Shown piece by piece: positions 27,580 to 32,604 of a stretch of DNA of 32,604 nt. The position numbers were made by a program, and so were the translations under genes. The notes under the pieces were generated by a model, which made no database searches, was not told where the DNA came from, and saw nothing but the letters and a program-made list of their open reading frames with translations. Each line of letters starts with the position of its first letter. The first letter of the stretch is position 1. Origin of the DNA: DASZXJ01 sp035545895 (GTDB lineage Bacteria > Planctomycetota > Phycisphaerae > Tepidisphaerales > Tepidisphaeraceae); NCBI GenBank assembly GCA_035545895.1, contig DASZXJ010000023.1, forward strand, positions 1 through 32,604, read 5' to 3'.

Positions 27580-28332
27580 ATGCATTTATCCCCGCGAGAC
27601 ATTGACAAGCTGCTGCTCCACAACGCCGGCTTTTTGGCGCAAAAGCGCCTGGCGCGTGGCGTGCGCCTGAATTACCCCGAAAGCGTTGCCCTCATCGCCA
27701 CTCAGATCCTGGAATTCATCCGCGATGGAAAATCCGTCGCCGAACTGATGGACCTCGGGCGGCAGTTGCTCGGGCGGCGGCAGGTGATGCCGGGCGTGCC
27801 CGAAATGGTCGCCGAAGTGCAGGTGGAAGGCACCTTTCCCGACGGCACGAAGTTGGTCACCGTCCACCACCCCATCGCCGCGGACGACGGCAACCTGCAA
27901 CTCGCGCTATACGGCAGCTTTCTGCCCATTCCCGCTGCCGCAATTTTCAAGGCCGGTGCCGAGGAACCCATCCCCGGAGCCTGCGAAACGGCGGCCGGCG
28001 CCATCGAACTCAACGCCGCGCGGCGCACCATCACATTGCCCGTCACCAACCTCGGCGATCGGCCAATCCAGGTGGGCAGCCATTGCCATTTCATCGAAAC
28101 CAACGCCTCCCTGCGATTCGATCGTGCCGCCGCGTACGGCATGCGGCTGGACATTCCCGCCGGCACCGCCGTGCGCTTCGAGCCCGGCGACACCAAGACC
28201 GTCAGCCTCGTCGAGATCGCCGGCAATAAGATCATTCGCGGCGGAAACAACCTCGCCGAAGGTCCGGTCAATGACGCCAACAAGGCCGCCGCCCTCGCGC
28301 GCGTCAAGTCCCTCAACTTTGCCAACGCATAA
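27580..28332 (+). CDS. ureAB: Fused urease gamma-beta subunit (UreA-UreB)
   Basis: Two urease structural subunits are joined in one 250-residue chain. Residues 1 to about 100 are the gamma subunit (MHLSPRDIDKLLLHNAGFLA, then LNYPESVALIATQILEFIRD, GRRQVMPGVPEMV). A linker of about 30 residues follows. Residues about 131-250 are the beta subunit (IPGACETAAGAIELNAARRT, TNLGDRPIQVGSHCHFIETN, GMRLDIPAGTAVRFEPGDTK). This arrangement is best known from Helicobacter. The linker is clear of stops or slips, so the fusion is real. AAGGAG precedes ATG 27580, nine bases after ureD; ureC follows five bases downstream. Confidence 0.96.
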   Translation: MHLSPRDIDKLLLHNAGFLAQKRLARGVRLNYPESVALIATQILEFIRDGKSVAELMDLGRQLLGRRQVMPGVPEMVAEVQVEGTFPDGTKLVTVHHPIAADDGNLQLALYGSFLPIPAAAIFKAGAEEPIPGACETAAGAIELNAARRTITLPVTNLGDRPIQVGSHCHFIETNASLRFDRAAAYGMRLDIPAGTAVRFEPGDTKTVSLVEIAGNKIIRGGNNLAEGPVNDANKAAALARVKSLNFANA

Positions 28333-28337
28333 TCACC

Positions 28338-30053
28338 ATGGCTCATTTGATTCAACGTTCAACCTACGCCGACATTTACGGCCCCACCACCGGCGACACG
28401 CTGCGCCTCGGCGATACTTCCCTCATCCTCCAGGTGGAAAAGGACTTCACCACCTACGGCGATGAATGCAAGTTCGGCGGTGGAAAAACCATCCGCGAAG
28501 GCATGGGCCAGGCCACCGGCGTCAGCGATAAAGACGCGCTCGACTGCATCATCACCAACGCCCTGGTCGTCGATTGCACCGGCATTTACAAGGCGGACAT
28601 CGGCATTAAAAACGGCTTGATCAGCGGCATCGGCAAGGCGGGTAATCCCGATGTCATGGCGAATGTCTCCCCGAACATGGTCGTCGGCGTCACCACCGAA
28701 GTCATCGCCGGCGAAGGCCTGATTCTTACCGCCGGAGGAATTGACACGCACATCCACTTCATCTGCCCGCAACAGGCGCACGAAGCCATCGCCGCCGGTC
28801 TCACCACCATGATCGGCGGCGGCACCGGGCCCGCCACCGGAACCTGCGCCACCACCTGCACGCCCGGCAGCCACCACATGCGCATGATGCTCCAGGCCGT
28901 CGATGATTTGCCTCTCAATTTCGGGTTCACCGGCAAAGGGAACACGTCGCTGCCGCAGGGTTTGGGCGAACAGATCACCGCCGGCGCCATCGGGCTCAAA
29001 TTGCACGAGGACTGGGGCACATCCCCCGCCGCCATCGACTGCTGCCTGAGCGTGGCCGATCGTTACGACGTGCAGGTTACCATCCACACCGATACGCTCA
29101 ATGAATCCGGCTTTGTCGAAGCGTCGATCGCCGCGTTCAAGGGCCGCACGATTCACACCTATCACACCGAAGGCGCTGGCGGCGGACATGCACCCGACAT
29201 CATCAAGGTCGTCAGCCAACCCAATGTCCTGCCCAGCTCCACCAATCCCACGCGTCCTTACACCGTCAACACGCTTGACGAACATCTGGACATGCTCATG
29301 GTCTGCCATCACCTCGACAGCAACCTGCCGGAGGATGTTGCCTTTGCCGAAAGCCGCATTCGCGGCGAAACGATCGCGGCCGAGGATGTGCTGCACGATC
29401 TTGGCGCCATCAGCATGATCAGTTCCGACTCGCAGGCCATGGGACGCATCGGCGAGGTCATCACCCGCTGCTGGCAAACCGCCGACAGCATGCGCAATCA
29501 GCGCGGACGCCTTGCGCAGGAAACCGCAAGCAACGACAACTTCCGCATCAAGCGATACATCGCCAAATACACGATCAACCCCGCCATCGCTCACGGCTGC
29601 GGGCACATCATCGGATCGGTTGAAGTGGGGAAGCTCGCCGATCTGGTTCTGTGGAAGCCGGCGTTTTTCGGCATCAAGCCGGAACTGGTCATCAAAGGAG
29701 GCGCGATCGCGTGGAGCCAGATGGGCGATCCCAACGCATCGATTCCCACGCCCCAGCCGGTCTACATGCGGCCGATGTTCGCCAGCCACGGCCGTGCCAC
29801 CGGTCCGGTCTCGCTGGCGCTGGTCAGCGGAACTTCGCTCAAGACCGGCTCGGTGCAATCGTACGGCCTGAAAAAACAACTCACCCCCGTTCGAGGCTGC
29901 CGCCAGCTCACCAAACACGATATGGTCCTCAACAACGCCACCCCCGTGATTGAAGTCGATCCGGAAACGTACCAGGTGAAAGCCGACGGCGTGCTGCTGA
30001 CCAGCACCCCCGCCTCTCGATTGCCGCTAGCTCAGCGATATAGTCTATTCTGA
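28338..30053 (+). CDS. ureC: Urease catalytic alpha subunit UreC
   Basis: This is the 571-residue nickel hydrolase that splits urea to ammonia and carbamate. All active-site residues are present at a constant +4 offset from Klebsiella numbering: His138 and His140 (THIHF), carbamylated Lys221 (GLKLHEDWG), His250, His276 (HTEGAGGGHAPD), flap Cys323/His324 (MVCHHLDSNLPED) and Asp364 (SSDSQAMGR). Length is normal. It is the last urease gene of the long operon beginning at urtA. Confidence 0.98.
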   Translation: MAHLIQRSTYADIYGPTTGDTLRLGDTSLILQVEKDFTTYGDECKFGGGKTIREGMGQATGVSDKDALDCIITNALVVDCTGIYKADIGIKNGLISGIGKAGNPDVMANVSPNMVVGVTTEVIAGEGLILTAGGIDTHIHFICPQQAHEAIAAGLTTMIGGGTGPATGTCATTCTPGSHHMRMMLQAVDDLPLNFGFTGKGNTSLPQGLGEQITAGAIGLKLHEDWGTSPAAIDCCLSVADRYDVQVTIHTDTLNESGFVEASIAAFKGRTIHTYHTEGAGGGHAPDIIKVVSQPNVLPSSTNPTRPYTVNTLDEHLDMLMVCHHLDSNLPEDVAFAESRIRGETIAAEDVLHDLGAISMISSDSQAMGRIGEVITRCWQTADSMRNQRGRLAQETASNDNFRIKRYIAKYTINPAIAHGCGHIIGSVEVGKLADLVLWKPAFFGIKPELVIKGGAIAWSQMGDPNASIPTPQPVYMRPMFASHGRATGPVSLALVSGTSLKTGSVQSYGLKKQLTPVRGCRQLTKHDMVLNNATPVIEVDPETYQVKADGVLLTSTPASRLPLAQRYSLF

Positions 30054-30075
30054 ACTCCAAGTGGGAAAAGACGAC

Positions 30076-30384
30076 ATGAAAAACAACCGCAACTTACTCC
30101 TCCCCGGCATCGCGCTGCCCGCCTTGCTGAGCCTCTCCTGCCAGCAGCCCGATTATCGCGTGGAAGTATCGCCCGGCGAACAGGGACGCACGGAAATCCG
30201 CCGCGTCCCTCTCTCCGACGAGGAAAAAGCCCGTCGCCAGCGCATGCGTGAACTGTCCGCGGCGGCGGCAAATCCGGTTGATTCCGACATTGTCACTCTC
30301 GAAGCGCTGTGGCCGCGCATCGCCCCCGCCGACCGCGACGCGATTCTCGATATGGCGCGACGCTCGGCCGGCGAGAAAAAATAA
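30076..30384 (+). CDS. Small secreted or lipoprotein-like hypothetical protein
   Basis: This is a 102-residue protein of unknown function. The N-terminus (MKNNRNLLLPGIALPALLSL then SCQQP) looks like a lipoprotein signal, but the lipobox (S-L-S-C) is imperfect. The rest is charged and probably helical (LSDEEKARRQRMRELSAAA; PADRDAILDMARRSAGEKK). It starts 22 bases after ureC and could be the tail of that transcript. A GTG in frame at 30061 is an alternative start. Confidence 0.55.
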   Translation: MKNNRNLLLPGIALPALLSLSCQQPDYRVEVSPGEQGRTEIRRVPLSDEEKARRQRMRELSAAAANPVDSDIVTLEALWPRIAPADRDAILDMARRSAGEKK

Positions 30385-30607
30385 CTATCCGCGGGCGTTG
30401 CTCACCGTGGAACCGCGCAGGACACGACAAAATAGCCCAGAAGACGCGCAAATCGGCGCTGAAATGCACGCACATCGTGCGCAAATTCGCGACAATTCGG
30501 CACACACGGATTTTGTAGCCGCTGGGCCGTAGAGTCCGCGGAGGAATAAAATGAAGGGGAAATAAAGTAATCGGCGCAGCGGTCGGGGGACTTGAATGGA
30601 CGTTATT

Positions 30608-30648
30608 TTGGATTTCGGATTTTGGATTGCGGATTTCGGAATTGGAAT
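30608..30648. repeat. Degenerate GGATTTCGGATT repeat block
   Basis: Units such as GGATTTCGGA and TTGGATTGC recur about four times in 41 bases. It is probably simple-sequence spacer DNA related to the block at 30702-30795. Confidence 0.6.
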
Positions 30649-30701
30649 TGCGCGGAATGAGTCGGCATGGCGCAACAAAGGAGCCATTGGTCACTGAATC
30701 T

Positions 30702-30795
30702 TCGTCATTCGGATTTCGTCATTGATTCGTCATTCGGATTTGGTCATTCGTCATTGGGACTTTGTTGGTCATTGAGACTTGGCCATTGGTCATTT
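30702..30795. repeat. Degenerate TCGTCATTCGGATT / GGTCATTG repeat block
   Basis: CGTCATTCGGATTT occurs twice nearly exactly (from 30703 and 30728). It is followed by decaying GGTCATTCGTCATTGGG, TTGGTCATTGAGAC and TTGGTCATTT units. Spacing is irregular and there are no unique spacers, so it is not a CRISPR array. It may be a genome-wide spacer repeat. Confidence 0.7.
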
Positions 30796-31011
30796 AATCC
30801 CCGTTTCCCCGCCAACCCCCGCCACTGGTTGCCTGGCGAACGATGCGCTATCCCACCGTACCCTCCTACGGGGAAGATCGCCTCATTCGCCTCCGTTGAA
30901 GGCCGCAGCGCCGCGGGGGTATAAGGAACTTGTTCCTAAATCCTAAATTGCAAACTCGAATTTATAAATCCTCTAGCCACTGGCCCGACCATTCTTTATG
31001 CTCATCGCCCC

Positions 31012-32391
31012 ATGTCCAAACCAACTGGTCGCTGGTGGCAAAACCTGGATCGCTATTGCTGGACCGTGCTGATCGCGGCGGCAATGGGCTGGCTTTTCGA
31101 TACGATGGATCAGAATTTATACAACCTGGTCCGCGGTCCGTCGTTGACGGATTTACTGAAATCGCAATACACCGATCCTGCGGAGCTGAGCAAGGCCGTA
31201 ACCCTGAGCGGCTCATGGATTACGGCGATTTTCCTTTTGGGATGGTCGGCAGGGGGATTTTTATTCGGCATCCTCGGCGACCGGCTGGGACGGATGCGCA
31301 CGATGGTTCTCACCATCCTCATTTATGCGGTTTTCACGGGATTAAGCGGACTTTCCACGACCTGGCAGATGTATGCGGTCATGCGATTCCTCACAGCCAT
31401 GGGTGTGGGCGGTGAATGGGCAGCCGGCGCGGCGCTGGTCGCCGAGACGTTTCCCGCTCAATCCCGCGCGATGGCGCTGGGACTGCTCCAGGCGCTGTCG
31501 GCGGTCGGAAATATGGTGGCCTGCCTGATTACGCTCGGCCTGGGCAATCTGCAGGAACATTGGCGATGGGCGTATTTCGTGGGAGCGGCGCCGGCGCTGA
31601 TGGTGGTGTGGATTCGGCGCAGCGTGCACGAGCCGCCCCAATGGCACGAGGCCAAAGTCTCCGCCACGATGGGCCGCGAGTTGGGAAACATTCGCGACTT
31701 GTTTTTGAATCGCGTGATTCGTCGAAACACGATAGCCGCTGTGCTGCTCGCGACGGCAGGCGTGGGCAGCCTGTGGGGCATCGCGTATTTCAGTCCGGAA
31801 ATGGTCAGTTCGGAATTGAAGGCCGCCCATTTCGAACCGGCGCGCATCAGCCGGCTTCAATCAATCACGTTTTTATTACAGCAGGCCGGGGCGTTTTTCG
31901 GGGCATACGCATTTGCGCCATGGTCCCAACGCGTCGGCCGACGATGGGCGTTTGTCACCTGCTTTTTGCTGGCGTGGAGCGCGATTCTCGCGTTTTTCTG
32001 GGGAATTCAAGGGTCCGGCGAAGGTGCATTTGTCCGCTCGATGGTTCTTGCACCGGTGATGGGCTTCTGCACGCTGGGCGCGTTTGCCGGATATACGGTC
32101 TATTTTCCCGAGTTATTTCCGACAAGGTTGCGCGCGACAGGCTGTGGATTTTGCTACAACGCCGCCCGAATTCTCGCAGCCGCCGCGCCGTTTGCCCTGG
32201 GCAGTTTGAGGATTTCCATGGGCGGTTTTGCCCAAGCCGCCAGCGTCGTTTCGTGCGTGCTCATCCTCGGATTCATCGGCGCCTGCCTGGGCCCGGAAAC
32301 ACGGGGCCATCCCCTTCCCGAAGATGCAGATTTCGACCCGATCGACACGCCTCTAATGCCGAAGTCGAGCGTGACGTGCGAACGCGATTGA
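31012..32391 (+). CDS. Major facilitator superfamily transporter
   Basis: This 459-residue inner-membrane protein has about twelve hydrophobic helices and resembles the metabolite:H+ symporter type. The loop 2-3 motif GDRLGRMRT is near residues 89-97. An acidic pair in helix 1 (WLFDTMDQNLYNLV) and RFLTAMGVGGEWAAGAALVA in helix 4 fit sugar-acid, sialate or aromatic-acid type carriers. The substrate is unknown. It is 627 bases from the previous gene and probably an independent unit; a role in the nitrogen island is possible but unsupported. The C-terminus is polar (DADFDPIDTPLMPKSSVTCE). Confidence 0.9.
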   Translation: MSKPTGRWWQNLDRYCWTVLIAAAMGWLFDTMDQNLYNLVRGPSLTDLLKSQYTDPAELSKAVTLSGSWITAIFLLGWSAGGFLFGILGDRLGRMRTMVLTILIYAVFTGLSGLSTTWQMYAVMRFLTAMGVGGEWAAGAALVAETFPAQSRAMALGLLQALSAVGNMVACLITLGLGNLQEHWRWAYFVGAAPALMVVWIRRSVHEPPQWHEAKVSATMGRELGNIRDLFLNRVIRRNTIAAVLLATAGVGSLWGIAYFSPEMVSSELKAAHFEPARISRLQSITFLLQQAGAFFGAYAFAPWSQRVGRRWAFVTCFLLAWSAILAFFWGIQGSGEGAFVRSMVLAPVMGFCTLGAFAGYTVYFPELFPTRLRATGCGFCYNAARILAAAAPFALGSLRISMGGFAQAASVVSCVLILGFIGACLGPETRGHPLPEDADFDPIDTPLMPKSSVTCERD

Positions 32392-32543
32392 TGAATCACC
32401 ACAGCGATAGCGGCGACGGGAAAAGCATCGACAGCGGTAACACGCACGATGACTACACAGTGCATGAATGGAACGAATTGGCGAGGGGGCGCAATCGCCA
32501 GTTGATGAACATGACGAATGGCCTGACGATCCGCCGCCGTTGA
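32391..32543 (+). CDS. Possible 50-codon ORF coupled to the MFS gene
   Basis: An ATG overlaps the MFS stop (TGATG) and opens a 50-codon frame, MNHHSDSGDGKSIDSGNTHD, then an Arg-rich end. It is hydrophilic and matches nothing I know. The coupling pattern supports it weakly; a competing frame from 32467 runs off the window. Confidence 0.25.
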   Translation: MNHHSDSGDGKSIDSGNTHDDYTVHEWNELARGRNRQLMNMTNGLTIRRR

Positions 32544-32604
32544 ACAGCAGCCGCCTGTTGCCGAGCCGTCGTCAGAACCAACGTCGGAAACTCCGTGGGC
32601 AATG

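Larger units (their letters stand above)
30385..31011. other. Non-coding spacer with degenerate short repeats
   Basis: I find no convincing gene in these 627 bases. The left third is unremarkable. The centre holds two low-complexity blocks of short degenerate repeats, listed separately. The right end leads into the MFS gene without a clear promoter or strong ribosome site. Confidence 0.7.

Noticed and set aside
30608..30795. CRISPR array
   Set aside because: Repeat units are short, degenerate and irregularly spaced, with no unique spacers and no cas genes.

Overview
The window (32.6 kb, moderately GC-rich) looks like chromosomal DNA of a Gram-negative bacterium with an outer membrane. Signal peptides, a beta-barrel protein ending in phenylalanine and lipoprotein signals support this. 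I suspect a planctomycete, possibly of the Phycisphaerae. The reasons are protein flavour, sigma-54 control and a spacer full of short TCATTCGG-type repeats. This is inference, as no rRNA or marker gene is present.

Almost the whole window is one nitrogen-acquisition island for biuret and urea. Left part (1-8514): the 5' end of an IS5-type insertion sequence, a spacer, then a minus-strand operon read from 7014 down to about 1111. It encodes an outer-membrane beta-barrel, two BMP-type ABC permeases, a biuret-amidohydrolase-like cysteine hydrolase, a double ABC ATPase and a cupin. The matching BMP-family binding protein is divergently encoded at 7399-8514. Middle (8519-13076): a hybrid histidine kinase with a CHASE sensor, translationally coupled to an NtrC-type sigma-54 activator. 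A large lipoprotein of unknown function follows (13374-15743).

Right part (15761-30053): a minus-strand operon hypA-hypB-ureE-atzF, nickel chaperones plus allophanate hydrolase. Divergent from it is ureF-ureG. Next comes a long plus-strand operon urtABCDE-ureD-ureAB(fused)-ureC, the urea ABC importer and urease. The window ends with a small secreted protein, a repeat-rich spacer and an MFS transporter.

Proposed pathway: biuret (or a relative) crosses the outer membrane through the beta-barrel and is imported by the BMP-type ABC system. The BiuH-like enzyme cuts it to allophanate and ammonia, and AtzF cuts allophanate to CO2 and ammonia. In parallel, UrtABCDE imports urea and nickel urease hydrolyses it. 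Five sigma-54-type promoters (-24/-12) sit before the main operons. A GTTGCA...TGCAAC inverted repeat lies upstream of urtA and also midway between the divergent porin and BMP promoters. Together with the local kinase/activator pair this suggests one dedicated regulon. The transporter's substrate and the regulon are inferences; the enzyme families are clear from motifs.
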